Part shown: piece after piece, positions 26,295 to 34,312 of the stretch
Position numbering within the stretch: position 1 is the first letter of the stretch
Layout of the letters: every line of letters starts with the position of its first letter
NCBI GenBank assembly: GCA_026387405.1
Contig: JAPLLV010000031.1
Span: 1-49,845 of the forward strand
Direction of reading: 5' to 3'
Source: Candidatus Omnitrophota bacterium
Lineage (GTDB): Bacteria; Omnitrophota; Gorgyraeia; Gygaellales; Profunditerraquicolaceae
Length of the DNA: 49,845 nt
The notes under the pieces: generated by a model
The model's input: the letters and a program-made list of their open reading frames with translations, nothing else
The model's database searches: none
What the model was told of the DNA's origin: nothing
Translations under genes and position numbers: made by a program

Positions 26295-28475
26295 ATGGAA
26301 AGACCGGATCCGGATGTAATCTTAGCCAAGGTTAAAGCCGAAGAGAGCCGCCGCGGTAAACTTAAGATTTTCTTTGGAGCAGTCGCGGGTGTCGGTAAGA
26401 CCTATTCCATGCTTGAAGCGGCTCGCTCGCGAAAAAAAGAAGGCATTGATGTTATAGTTGGTTATGTAGAAACTCACAAGCGCGCCGAGACCGAAGCGCT
26501 TTTGGAAGGCCTCGAAATACTCCCGCCTAAAATCATCTCTTATAAAAATGTTCAGTTGCGTGAGTTTGATATTGATGCCGGTCTAAATAGAAAACCAAAG
26601 CTTATTTTAGTGGATGAATTAGCGCACACCAATTCCCCCGGTTCCCGTCATCCAAAGCGTTGGCAGGACGTCCAGGAGCTTCTTGACCAGGGCATCGATG
26701 TATATACTACCTTGAATGTTCAGCATTGCGAGAGCGCAAACGATATCGTCGCTCAGGTGACCGGGGTCGTGGTGCGTGAAACAGTGCCTGATACTTTTAT
26801 TGAACAGGCTGATGAAGTAGAGTTGGTTGATCTTCCCACTGAAGAGCTTCTCAAACGGTTAAAAGAAGGAAAGGTGTATCTCGGCGAACAAGCTCAGGCG
26901 GCGACAGAGCATTTCTTCCAGCCGGGGAATTTGATTGCTTTGCGTCAGTTAGCCCTGCGCTACACAGAACGCAACGTAGATACTAAATTGATGTCGTATA
27001 AAAAGGAGCATGCTGTTTCAAAAGTCTGGAATGTACGGGACAGGTTTTTGGTTTGTATTAGCCCGAGCCCCTCTGCGATGGGATTGATCAGGGCCGGTAA
27101 GCGTATCGCTTTAGACTTGGGAGTAGAGTGGATTGTGGCATATGTTGAGCCTCTGGCTGAGTTGCGTCCGGAAGATAAAGGCAGGGTGTCCGAGATGCTT
27201 AATTTTGCGGAAAAATTGGGCGCTCAAGTAGTGGCGCTTAGCGGACAGGATATCGCGGAGACATTGATTTCATACGCCCGCTCAAAAAATGTAACAAAGA
27301 TAATCATTGGAAAACCCGGAAAACCAAAGCTGCGGGAATTGATCTTCGGCTCAATATTTGATAAGTTAGCCCGTAAATGCCAAGATATTGATCTGTATTT
27401 ATTGAGCGGAGATACCCAGGAGCAACCGGTTAAATTTAAGCCGCTTGCCCTGACTCTTTTTTCCTGGGAAAATCTCTGGCTAGCCTTTGGTATTGTTATA
27501 CTTTGTACTTTAGTTGACTGGGGCTTGGCATTGTTGCGCCTGTCGTTAGTCAATATGATTATGGTTTACCTTCTGGGCGTGACTTGGATAGCTTTCCGGT
27601 ATGGACGCCGCATATCAATGATAGCATCGTTTTTTAGTGTCTTATTTTTTGATTTCTTTTTTGTGCCGCCATTTTTTACCATTGTGGTAAGACATGTTGA
27701 GTATATTTTTACATTTATAGTGATGCTCGGAGTCGGCCTTATGATAGCGCATTTAACCGGCCAACTCAGGCGTCAAACTATCTTCATGATGGCGCGCGAA
27801 GAACGGACTAAAACGCTATATGCCTTAAGCCGCGAACTTTCAAAAAGTTCTTACCCCGACGAATTATTCAAAATCGCGCTTGCGCACATTGAAGATTTTT
27901 TTAAATGCAGGGTAGTTATTTTTATTCTGGATAAGAATAAGAGGCTGGCAGCTAAGTTTGGCGAAGCAATCCAGTTAGCGCTGGATCCAAATGAGCTTGC
28001 TGTTGCGCAATGGGTATTTGATCATAAGAAATCCGCAGGTAAGGGTACAGATACTCTACCCGGATCAAACGGAATGTACTTGTCTTTTACGGGCGCTGAA
28101 AAAACTGTAGGGGTTTTGGGGATTTTCCCAATCCAGGAGAAACAATTTGTTGAGCCGGAGCAGTTACATATATTGGAGATGTTCGTTAATCAAACTGCTT
28201 TGGCGGTTGAAGGAGCACAGCTTGCCGCAGCAGCCCTTGATGCGGAGTCTAAGATTGAGAATGAAAGGTTGAGGAATCTAATTCTAACAACTTTTTCTTC
28301 GGGGCTTACTGAACCTCTTACGTCTATTTCTCAAACTGCATCCGAATTACTGAATCTGGAAAACATTCAAGATGACTCAAAGCGCGCTGCGTTGATAGGA
28401 AGAATGCGACAGGAGGTAGAGCGTCTAAACACTCTCATAGCTGAATTACCTCAAATACTTGAGATTAAAGAATAG
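26295..28475 (+). CDS. kdpD: KdpD-like sensor lacking a working kinase (degenerate DHp, no ATPase domain)
   Basis: The 726-residue protein has the KdpD domain with Walker A GAVAGVGKT (28-36) and ILVDELAHTNSPGSRHPKRWQD. A Usp domain follows (about 240-365, DRFLVCISPSPSAMGLIRAGKRIA), then four membrane helices (about 390-485) and a GAF domain (about 515-640). The remnant of the dimerisation helix has FSSGLTEPL where kinases have SHDLRTPL: the phosphoacceptor His is Ser669. The protein ends about 55 residues later and no HATPase domain follows in any frame before the next gene. No kdpE is present. The Usp domain of KdpD binds c-di-AMP in Staphylococcus aureus (known), so this may be a ligand sensor without phosphotransfer (inference). 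About 37 bp follow kdpC. Confidence 0.85.
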   Translation: MERPDPDVILAKVKAEESRRGKLKIFFGAVAGVGKTYSMLEAARSRKKEGIDVIVGYVETHKRAETEALLEGLEILPPKIISYKNVQLREFDIDAGLNRKPKLILVDELAHTNSPGSRHPKRWQDVQELLDQGIDVYTTLNVQHCESANDIVAQVTGVVVRETVPDTFIEQADEVELVDLPTEELLKRLKEGKVYLGEQAQAATEHFFQPGNLIALRQLALRYTERNVDTKLMSYKKEHAVSKVWNVRDRFLVCISPSPSAMGLIRAGKRIALDLGVEWIVAYVEPLAELRPEDKGRVSEMLNFAEKLGAQVVALSGQDIAETLISYARSKNVTKIIIGKPGKPKLRELIFGSIFDKLARKCQDIDLYLLSGDTQEQPVKFKPLALTLFSWENLWLAFGIVILCTLVDWGLALLRLSLVNMIMVYLLGVTWIAFRYGRRISMIASFFSVLFFDFFFVPPFFTIVVRHVEYIFTFIVMLGVGLMIAHLTGQLRRQTIFMMAREERTKTLYALSRELSKSSYPDELFKIALAHIEDFFKCRVVIFILDKNKRLAAKFGEAIQLALDPNELAVAQWVFDHKKSAGKGTDTLPGSNGMYLSFTGAEKTVGVLGIFPIQEKQFVEPEQLHILEMFVNQTALAVEGAQLAAAALDAESKIENERLRNLILTTFSSGLTEPLTSISQTASELLNLENIQDDSKRAALIGRMRQEVERLNTLIAELPQILEIKE

Positions 28476-28534
28476 GGTATAGAGAGGTTTGGCGATTATA
28501 GCGTTGGTTCTTGACCGGGATCAGCGCTTCTTTT

Positions 28535-30127
28535 TTAATGAGTATGCTCGGAGTGTAGAGGCACGGGGTGTGCTTTATGATGCAGTAGGCTGTGTTCGAA
28601 GCTGTAGGTGAAATAAATGATCAGCCCAAGGATCAGCCAGATGACAAACCTTATCCAGGTGATGCCGGGCAGCGCGGTCATGAGAAATATGCAGCTGGCT
28701 ACGCCCAGAAGCGGGAAGACCGGGTTAAACGGGACTTTAAAGGTGCGCTGCCTTAAGGGTTCTTTGATGCGCAGGATTATAATACCGAAGCAGACCAGGA
28801 CAAAGGCAAAGAGAGTGCCGATATTGGTCAGGTCAACCATTTCGTCGATATTGGTAAAAGCGGCGATAGAAGCAATAATTATACCCACGACAATCGTTGT
28901 AACATGAGGCGTTTTGAATTTCTCATGGACGCGTGCGAAAACTTTCGGCAGAAGTCCGTCGCGGGCCATGGAAAAGAAGATCCTGGATTGCCCGAGTATC
29001 AAAACCAGCAGTACCGCGATGTGGGCCACAATAGAACCGAAGGCCACGATAACCCCAGCCCAGGGGAGATTAATATGCTGCATGGCTAAGGTCAACGGCT
29101 CTGCCTTTTCGTGGGCAAGGGATGTTTTTAACAGCGAGAAGGGGACGATGCCGGTAAAGACCGCGGCCACCAACATATAAATAATCGTGCATATAACCAG
29201 CGAGCCTATGATCCCGATAGGCATATCGCGTTTCGGGTTGCGCGTTTCTTCGGCAACGGTAGAGACGCAGTCAAATCCGATATAGGCAAAGAACGCGATA
29301 GCAGCTCCCGCCTTGATCCCGGCGAACCCATTGGGCGCGAAGGGAACCCAGTTCTGCGGCTTTACGTAGAAAGAGCCGAGCGCCACAAAGAAACCAAGCA
29401 CTACAAGCTTCACAATGACCATGGCGACATTAAACCGGGAACTCTGTTTTATGCCGGTTACCAGGATCGCGGTTAAAAGCAGTACGATAAAACAGGCAGG
29501 AATATTACATATAATAGGCAAGCCAAGGATATGCGGCGCGCTATTAACCGCATTCCAGGCATTCTGCAGCACAGGCTGCAGTTTATCAAAGTTCGTTCCG
29601 GAATTAAGAAGCCCGGCAGCTTTGTGAAAGCCATGCATTGCCGAACGGTAGTCGATAGTGGCCCATGGCGGCAGGGTTATTCCGAAACCATGCAATAGCG
29701 CGGTGAAGTATCCCGACCAGCTGATGGCAACCGCAATGCTTCCCACGCAATACTCAAGCATCAGGTCCCACCCGATGATCCAGGCGATCAACTCTCCGAA
29801 TGAAGCATAAGAATAGGTATAGGCGCTGCCGGATATAGGGACAAGCGAGGCGAATTCGGCGTAGCAGAGGGCGGCGAAACAACAGGCCACCGCGGTGATG
29901 GCAAAAGAAACTATCAGGGCGGGCCCGGCTCCCGGGCGCAGCGCGTCCCCGGCTGCGGCTGTTCCGACTGTGGCGAAGATTCCCGCGCCGATGATAACGC
30001 CGATACCAAGGAGGATAAGTTCGAATGGACCGAGGACCTTTTTTAGCCGGTGCCCGGGTTCATGGCTTTCGGCTAAGATCATATTCAGGTCTTTAAGGCG
30101 GAAAAGCTGGCGTGAGAATCTTTTCAT
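28535..30127 (-). CDS. APC-superfamily amino acid permease (cationic amino acid transporter type)
   Basis: The 530-residue protein has 12-13 helices. The first helix carries GIGVIIGAGIF, the APC substrate-binding break, and GSAYTYSYASFGELIAWIIGWDLMLEY and FFAYIGFDCVSTVAEETRNPKRDMPIGI are typical of the CAT/YfnA branch. It imports or exchanges amino acids at the cytoplasmic membrane. The start ATG at 30127 (MKRFSRQLF) is preferred over a longer reading whose extra N-terminus is encoded by the structured repeat at 30131-30193. It converges with kdpD with a 59-bp gap. Confidence 0.88.
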   Translation of the reverse strand: MKRFSRQLFRLKDLNMILAESHEPGHRLKKVLGPFELILLGIGVIIGAGIFATVGTAAAGDALRPGAGPALIVSFAITAVACCFAALCYAEFASLVPISGSAYTYSYASFGELIAWIIGWDLMLEYCVGSIAVAISWSGYFTALLHGFGITLPPWATIDYRSAMHGFHKAAGLLNSGTNFDKLQPVLQNAWNAVNSAPHILGLPIICNIPACFIVLLLTAILVTGIKQSSRFNVAMVIVKLVVLGFFVALGSFYVKPQNWVPFAPNGFAGIKAGAAIAFFAYIGFDCVSTVAEETRNPKRDMPIGIIGSLVICTIIYMLVAAVFTGIVPFSLLKTSLAHEKAEPLTLAMQHINLPWAGVIVAFGSIVAHIAVLLVLILGQSRIFFSMARDGLLPKVFARVHEKFKTPHVTTIVVGIIIASIAAFTNIDEMVDLTNIGTLFAFVLVCFGIIILRIKEPLRQRTFKVPFNPVFPLLGVASCIFLMTALPGITWIRFVIWLILGLIIYFTYSFEHSLLHHKAHPVPLHSEHTH

Positions 30128-30130
30128 AGT

Positions 30131-30193
30131 AGATGAACACCCGCGCAAATTCCCCCGCGGGGGACACTGGCCCAATTCCGATCTGGGCCAGGT
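30131..30193 (-). repeat. Two-hairpin repeat element, copy A (upstream of permease)
   Basis: Read on the minus strand: acctggcccagatcggaatt, then gggccagtg, then tcccccgcggggga, then atttgcgcgggtgt. TGGCCC/GGGCCA forms hairpin 1, TCCCCC/GGGGGA hairpin 2. The same order and sequence recur at 34313-34378, and a shorter relative at 40264-40296, each just before a gene and on its sense strand. Confidence 0.7.
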
Positions 30194-30234
30194 AGCCGCT
30201 TAGCGCGGGGTGTCTCATATTACTACAAAATAAA

Positions 30235-30318
30235 TGGTGCGGAAGGAGGGAGTTGAACCCTCATGTCTCGCGACACAGGCTTCTGAGACCTGCGTGTCTG
30301 CCATTCCACCACTTCCGC
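30235..30318 (-). tRNA. tRNA-Leu (anticodon CAG)
   Basis: On the minus strand the acceptor GCGGAAG pairs with CTTCCGC and the CCA end is encoded. The anticodon loop is CTCAGAA closed by CAGGT/GCCTG. The long variable arm (TGTCGCGAGACA) is as expected for a class II leucine tRNA, and the T-loop is TTCAACT. Confidence 0.95.
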
Positions 30319-30406
30319 AAAATCATTCCAAGTATATCCTACCTTTGTGGTTCTGTCAACATTGCCTTTTCAGTAATCGGTTAGTGCATGGGGGTGTCAC
30401 CCTGCA

Positions 30407-30532
30407 GTCATTGTGAGGAGCCCCCTTATTCTTGCTTTCGCAAGAAAGTATAGGGGCGACGAAGCAATCTCTGTAGGGATTGCTTCCCGCCACGCTTCGC
30501 TCGCGGCTTCGGCTTTGGTCGCTCGCAATGAC
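30407..30532. repeat. GTCATTGCGAG-type inverted-repeat element, second copy
   Basis: Starts gtcattgtgaggagc and ends gtcgctcgcaatgac, inverted copies of each other. An inner hairpin is gaagcaatct / ggattgcttc. Between them are extra small hairpins (cttgctttcgcaag; cgcttcgctcgcggcttcg). It fills most of the 287-bp gap between tRNA-Leu and the AEC gene, which otherwise shows only the promoter at 30551-30579. Confidence 0.75.
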
Positions 30533-30550
30533 AACTCGGAAATTAATCGA

Positions 30551-30579
30551 TTGCGATAGGTTTGTTTTGTTGATATAAT
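30551..30579 (+). promoter_or_regulatory. Promoter for the AEC-smpB-ssrA region (TTGCGA-17-TATAAT)
   Basis: TTGCGA (30551-30556) and a perfect TATAAT (30574-30579) are 17 bp apart, followed by a strong ribosome-binding site aaggggg and ATG at 30606. Confidence 0.6.
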
Positions 30580-30605
30580 GTAATGTTCTAAGGGGGAACT
30601 ATAAG

Positions 30606-31562
30606 ATGTTTTTAGAGTCTTTTAAGGTTACCGGATTGGCCATGGCAGAGATATTCCTGCTGGGGGCCATAGGCTATCTTTTGGTGAAAAAAGAAGTCCT
30701 GGGGGAAGGTTGTTTAGATACCTTAAGTCGGCTGGTTGTTGAGGTTACATTGCCTCTCTTAATTTTTTGTCAGCTGATCAGGGATTTCAGGTTTGACCGG
30801 TATCCGCATTGGTGGGTCTATCCTTTGTTGAGTATAGTCATAACCCTCGCGGCTTTAATAGTCGGATATTTGTTCACGGTATTTATCAAAGGAAACCAGC
30901 ATAAGGTGCAGTTCTTAAGCCTGGTCACCTTTCAGAATTCAGGGTTTCTGCCGCTGGTTTTGATCGCGGCTTTACTGCCGCCGGGCAAGTCCGACATTAT
31001 GTTCATTTATTTGTTTTTATTCCTGATAGGTTTTAATCTTGTAGTTTTCCCTCTGGGGATTTATATATTATCGTTCCACGAAAATAAAAAATTTGATCTG
31101 GGTATTTTATTGAATCCGCCGGTTGTCGCTTCTATTATAAGCCTGGCGGTCATATCTTTCAGGTTAACCGGATTTTTCCCGGATGTGGTGATTAAGCCGT
31201 TGCGTATGATCGGAGACTGCACGCTGCCGCTGGCGATGTTTGTGGTCGGAGGGAGCCTTGCCGTGGTGCGCCTAAAACATATAGACGTAAAGGCGATGAG
31301 TCTCCTGGTTTTAGTGAAACTGGTGGTATTGCCTTTACTGGGGCTGGCCCTGGTAATCAAATTGCAGATGCCGGAATTAATCGGCCTTTTGATTATCTTA
31401 GAGCTGGCAGTGCCTCCGGCAACCACGCTATCGGTGATCACCCGGCACTACAAAAAAGATGACCTTTTGATCAGCCAGGGGATATTTTTCGGGCATATCG
31501 CCAGCCTTATCACCCTGCCTGTATTTTTAAGTTTATATTTAATGCGCTTCATGATAAAATGA
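30606..31562 (+). CDS. AEC-family (auxin efflux carrier-like) transporter
   Basis: The 318-residue protein has ten hydrophobic helices in two repeats of five. LSRLVVEVTLPLLIFCQLIRDF and the central FQNSGFLPLVLIAALLP are family motifs; the second half has LPLAMFVVGGSLAVVRLKH and LAVPPATTLSVITRHY. Bacterial AEC proteins export or exchange organic acids such as malate or malonate. Its stop overlaps the smpB start (ATGA). Substrate unknown. Confidence 0.87.
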   Translation: MFLESFKVTGLAMAEIFLLGAIGYLLVKKEVLGEGCLDTLSRLVVEVTLPLLIFCQLIRDFRFDRYPHWWVYPLLSIVITLAALIVGYLFTVFIKGNQHKVQFLSLVTFQNSGFLPLVLIAALLPPGKSDIMFIYLFLFLIGFNLVVFPLGIYILSFHENKKFDLGILLNPPVVASIISLAVISFRLTGFFPDVVIKPLRMIGDCTLPLAMFVVGGSLAVVRLKHIDVKAMSLLVLVKLVVLPLLGLALVIKLQMPELIGLLIILELAVPPATTLSVITRHYKKDDLLISQGIFFGHIASLITLPVFLSLYLMRFMIK

Positions 31563-32014
31563 TCAATCTTGCTACGAACCGAAAGGCGCGTCGCGATTAC
31601 GAGATACTTGAGACTGTTGAATGCGGCATTGAATTGAAGGGCTCGGAAGTCAAGTCTTTACGCGACAAACGCGTTAACCTGGATGAGAGTTTCGCGCGCA
31701 TCGATGGGGGCGAGGTCATTTTATACAACGCGCATATAAGCCCATACGAACAAGCAAGTTACCTGAATGTTGAACCTACGCGCCCGCGTAAGCTGCTTCT
31801 GCACAAGGGGCAGATAATAAAGTTGACCGCTAAAATAGACCAGAGGGGTTTTACCCTTATTCCGTTACGGGTATATTTTAGCGAGCGGGGGTTTGCCAAA
31901 GTAGAGATAGCGCTTGCTAAAGGCAAAAAGTTGTATGACCGGCGCCAGGATATCAAGAAGCGCGAGTTGAATCTGGAGATGCGCCGGGTGATGAAGAACA
32001 GAAGAAGTCGTTAG
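31559..32014 (+). CDS. smpB: SmpB, tmRNA-binding protein
   Basis: The 151-residue protein is full length. NRKARRDYEILETVECGIELKGSEVKSLR, ARIDGGEVILYNAHISPYEQ and GKKLYDRRQDIKKRE are the core motifs. It carries tmRNA to stalled ribosomes for trans-translation. Its partner gene ssrA begins only 30 bp downstream. The final codons and stop (aga agt cgt tag) lie in the AGTCGTTAG repeat, so the extreme C-terminal tail (NRRSR) has been shaped by that repeat. Confidence 0.95.
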   Translation: MINLATNRKARRDYEILETVECGIELKGSEVKSLRDKRVNLDESFARIDGGEVILYNAHISPYEQASYLNVEPTRPRKLLLHKGQIIKLTAKIDQRGFTLIPLRVYFSERGFAKVEIALAKGKKLYDRRQDIKKRELNLEMRRVMKNRRSR

Positions 32015-32040
32015 TAATAAACTAACGACCAACGACTAAT
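32006..32040. repeat. AGTCGTTAG / ACTAACGAC repeat between smpB and ssrA
   Basis: AGTCGTTAGT (32006-32015) and ACTAACGACC (32021-32030) are inverted, followed by another copy AACGACTAAT. The same family occurs at 38391-38423 and inside queC at 35781-35850. The hairpin has no T-tract; it overlaps the smpB stop codon. Confidence 0.65.
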
Positions 32041-32460
32041 TGGGGGGGTGAAAGGGCTCGACTTAGGTAAGTCGGGTAAGAGTAGCATGCCGCGGACGCA
32101 GGGTGGGCCGCGTTAACAATCCTTGCACAATATAAACGCAAAAACGAACATCAGTTCGATGGCAGCAGAAAGATATAGTGCCGTTCTTCCTTTAGGTTTA
32201 GGAGTGGCACCTATATTTACTGCTCCAGCGTTTGCAGCCCTTCCTTAATTAAATAAGGAAGGCCTCAACCCGGGATGCCCACGATCCGGGATTGAGCGCA
32301 AGTGGGCTAACCATGCGCTTTTTGCCTTTGGGTGCCTGGTGAAAGTTTAAAAGGCTGCTGCTTGCCTGATCCTGTCTATCGGAGCGGGCAAGAGCAAGCG
32401 TAAAAGACAGACTAAGCATGTAGCGACTTTTATCTGATTGCTTAGGGACGGCGGTTCGAT

Positions 32461-33115
32461 TCACTAGAGTCGCGCTAAGAGGTGACTTTTAGCGAAAACC
32501 TAGCTTAATCAGGGAAGCCCTAACGTACCTGCCTGTCGTCAGACAGGAAGCCGAGGGTAATCCTGAGGGGTGCAAGCCCTGCAGAGACTCCTGATGCAAA
32601 GGGGATAGGGGGTGTTACCGTTGGAAGAAGTCGAGAAAGCGTATATTGCGGGAATCGTTGATGGCGAAGGGACAGTAACCCTGATGAAGCACCATAAAAA
32701 TGAAACGCATATCCCTTTTATCGGGATTGCTAATAATAATTTGGTGCTTCTGAAGTGGATTAAGTCTTTAGCCGGAGGCAATATTTGCTCAAAGAAGAAA
32801 AGGTTGCCGCATCACAATGATTCCTATGTCTTGAATATAAGACAAGATAGGGCTTTACGCTTCCTCGGCGAAATAGGCAAATACCTAATCATAAAGAAGC
32901 CACAGGCAGAGTTAATACTGAATAAGTATAAATCTGTCACGCGTCGTAACGGAAGATATACTACTGCGTTACTACAAAAAAAGATGCGGTTGGTTGCTGA
33001 GATTAGGAAGCTTAACCATCGGTAAAATTATGCCTCCTATAATACGCTAGGCTCTTGCTAGATAAAGCAAGATGAAGAGATAGTCCACGCTATCTGGAAA
33101 CAGATAGAGCACGTG
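32461..33115 (+). mobile_element. Group I intron in the tmRNA T-loop
   Basis: The 655-nt intron ends in G (33115) and follows exon U (32460). The exon bases CGAU can pair with GUCG at 32469-32472 as P1, including the required U-G at the splice site. The conserved core appears as a P4-like tcaggg..gccc, gcagagactcc (P6/P7, near 32581) and gaagagatagtcc (P7/P9.0, about 33073-33085). Ligation restores a canonical T-arm. It contains a LAGLIDADG gene between the two core segments. Introns at this T-loop site of tmRNA genes have been reported in a few bacteria; the subgroup cannot be fixed by eye. Confidence 0.9.
32612..33025 (+). CDS. Intron-encoded LAGLIDADG homing endonuclease
   Basis: The 137-residue protein has a single LAGLIDADG helix, AYIAGIVDGEGTV (about 10-22), so it should work as a homodimer or also assist splicing. 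Downstream it has LKWIKSLAGGNI and ALRFLGEIGKYLIIKKPQAELILN, the usual fold of short family members. It starts with GTG at 32612 within the intron core, 12 bp after an aaagggg ribosome-binding site, and ends before the P7 strand. It presumably cuts intronless ssrA genes at the T-loop site. Confidence 0.88.
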   Translation: MLPLEEVEKAYIAGIVDGEGTVTLMKHHKNETHIPFIGIANNNLVLLKWIKSLAGGNICSKKKRLPHHNDSYVLNIRQDRALRFLGEIGKYLIIKKPQAELILNKYKSVTRRNGRYTTALLQKKMRLVAEIRKLNHR

Positions 33116-33133
33116 TCCGCCCACCTCCACCAA

Positions 33134-33177
33134 ATTTGCAAATGGCACGTGGCACGTGGCAAATGGCGAATAGCAGA
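33134..33177. repeat. GCAAATGGCACGT repeat cluster (left arm) after ssrA
   Basis: Immediately after the tmRNA CCA the DNA reads gcaaatggcacgtggcac and further gtggcaaatggcgaatagcag: degenerate units of about 8-9 bp. It is the approximate inverse complement of the cluster at 33229-33283, with about 50 bp between. The same left-arm sequence follows tRNA-Pro at 41787-41840. Confidence 0.65.
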
Positions 33178-33183
33178 AAGAAA

Positions 33184-34311
33184 ATGAAACGCGCAATATT
33201 TAATCACAGATCGAGGATATTTTATTATGGCTATTTGCTATTTGCTATTTGCCCCGTGCTATTTGCTATTTGCTATTTGCTATCCGGTTGCGCCACTCTT
33301 CCTACGAGAGAGTCTTTGCCCACCTATACCATAAAAGGAGTTACCTATTTGCCTTTAGCTGCCCTTTGTAATTCCAGGGATATAACTTGGGAATACGATA
33401 CCTTCACCCGTTCGGCTGTCCTGAAAAAGGAGGGCCATAAGATAAATCTGCGCGTGGGAGATGATCTCGTGTTGGTTGACGGTGTTGCCGAAAACATCAG
33501 CAGCCCTGTGGATATTTATCAGGGGGTTTTGGTGGTGCCTTACAGGTTCAAGGTAAAGATACTGGACGATTTATATAAGACCCCGACTGCCGGCAGAAGG
33601 TTGCCGGTTGTTTTATCAAGGCTTAAGACCATAGTTATAGATGCCGGACACGGCGGAAAAGACCCCGGGACTACAGGCAAGACCGGCTTAAAGGAGAAAG
33701 ATATCAATCTGGATATCGCAAGAAGGCTTGCCAGGATTCTTAAGAACAGCGGGGTCAATGTGATCATGACGCGCACCAATGATACGTATCCGTCGCTTGC
33801 GCGCAGGGTGGCCATCGCGAATAATGCCAAAGCGGATCTGTTCATGAGCATCCATACCAACGCCAACCGGGTAAGGAGTCTTAAGGGTTTTGAGGTGTAT
33901 TATGTCTCTCCCAAGGCGGATGATTCAAAACGCGCGCTTGCCAGCGCCAGGGAGGCAGCTTTAAATCTAGATAAGAGTTGTTTTGCCGGTAATTCCCTGT
34001 ATCTGAGAGCCACGGTCTGGGATCTGCTTTATACCTATAACCGCGGCGAATCCATGGAACTCGCCAGCTCTATATGCCATACGATACATAAAAACGTTGA
34101 TGTCTGCGTGCTGGGAGTGAAGAACGCGAATTTTTTTGTCCTGCGCGGGGCGCGCATGCCCGCGGTGTTGGTGGAGATAGGCTTTCTTTCAAATTCGAAA
34201 GAAGAGCGGTTGCTGAAGAATAATTTTTACCGTCAGGAGATCGCCGAATCCCTGACGCGCGGGTTAGAGGATTATGAACAAGGATTACCGATTGTCACCT
34301 CGCGCTATTAG
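33184..34311 (+). CDS. N-acetylmuramoyl-L-alanine amidase lipoprotein (Amidase_3)
   Basis: The 375-residue protein has a signal peptide ending in LLSGC (Cys36), a copper-amine-oxidase-N-like domain (about 40-125, YTIKGVTYLPLAALCNSRDI...), and a zinc amidase domain: VIDAGHGGKDPGTTG, SIHTNANRVRSLKGFEVYY and VLVEIGFLSNSKE (catalytic Glu). It cuts the amide between MurNAc and the stem peptide in the periplasm. The start at 33184 (MKRAIFNH) is preferred because upstream sequence is repeat. The whole hydrophobic core of the signal peptide (YLLFAIC...LFAICYLL) is encoded by the TATTTGC repeat. Confidence 0.88.
   Translation: MKRAIFNHRSRIFYYGYLLFAICPVLFAICYLLSGCATLPTRESLPTYTIKGVTYLPLAALCNSRDITWEYDTFTRSAVLKKEGHKINLRVGDDLVLVDGVAENISSPVDIYQGVLVVPYRFKVKILDDLYKTPTAGRRLPVVLSRLKTIVIDAGHGGKDPGTTGKTGLKEKDINLDIARRLARILKNSGVNVIMTRTNDTYPSLARRVAIANNAKADLFMSIHTNANRVRSLKGFEVYYVSPKADDSKRALASAREAALNLDKSCFAGNSLYLRATVWDLLYTYNRGESMELASSICHTIHKNVDVCVLGVKNANFFVLRGARMPAVLVEIGFLSNSKEERLLKNNFYRQEIAESLTRGLEDYEQGLPIVTSRY
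33229..33283 (+). repeat. TATTTGC tandem repeat cluster inside the amidase signal peptide
   Basis: Seven or so units of ctatttg / ctatttgc run from 33229 to 33283, interrupted once by ccccgtg. The reading frame turns the 15-bp double unit into repeats of (Y)LLFAIC. It is the right arm of the inverted arrangement with 33134-33177. Confidence 0.75.
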
Positions 34312-34312
34312 C

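Larger units (their letters stand above)
32044..33132 (+). ncRNA. ssrA: tmRNA interrupted by a group I intron
   Basis: The 5' end GGGGGTG pairs with CACCTCC before the encoded ACCA end (33129-33132). The tmRNA landmarks CTCGAC, GCATGCCG, an AATATAAACGCA resume region, a stop codon inside the hairpin CCTTCCTTA/TAAGGAAGG, and the T-arm GGCGG-TTCGAT are all seen. The tag frame starts with GCA at 32138 and ends with TAA at 32246: 36 codons, AKTNISSMAAERYSAVLPLG and then a hydrophobic run ending AFAALP. The T-loop is cut between T59 and T60 (32460/32461), and the second exon TCCGCCCACCTCCACCA resumes at 33116. Spliced, the T-arm is GGCGG-TTCGATT-CCGCC, a perfect fit. Function: rescue of stalled ribosomes with SmpB. 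Confidence 0.93.

Noticed and set aside
28476-28534. Missing KdpD ATPase domain hidden by a frameshift after the stop
   Set aside because: Only 59 bp lie between the stop and the convergent permease gene, and no N, G1 or G2 box motifs are visible in any frame.
33136-33183. Longer start for the amidase (MQMARGTWQMANSRKK)
   Set aside because: These codons are the GCAAATGGCACGT repeat directly after tmRNA; the ATG at 33184 gives a normal signal peptide.
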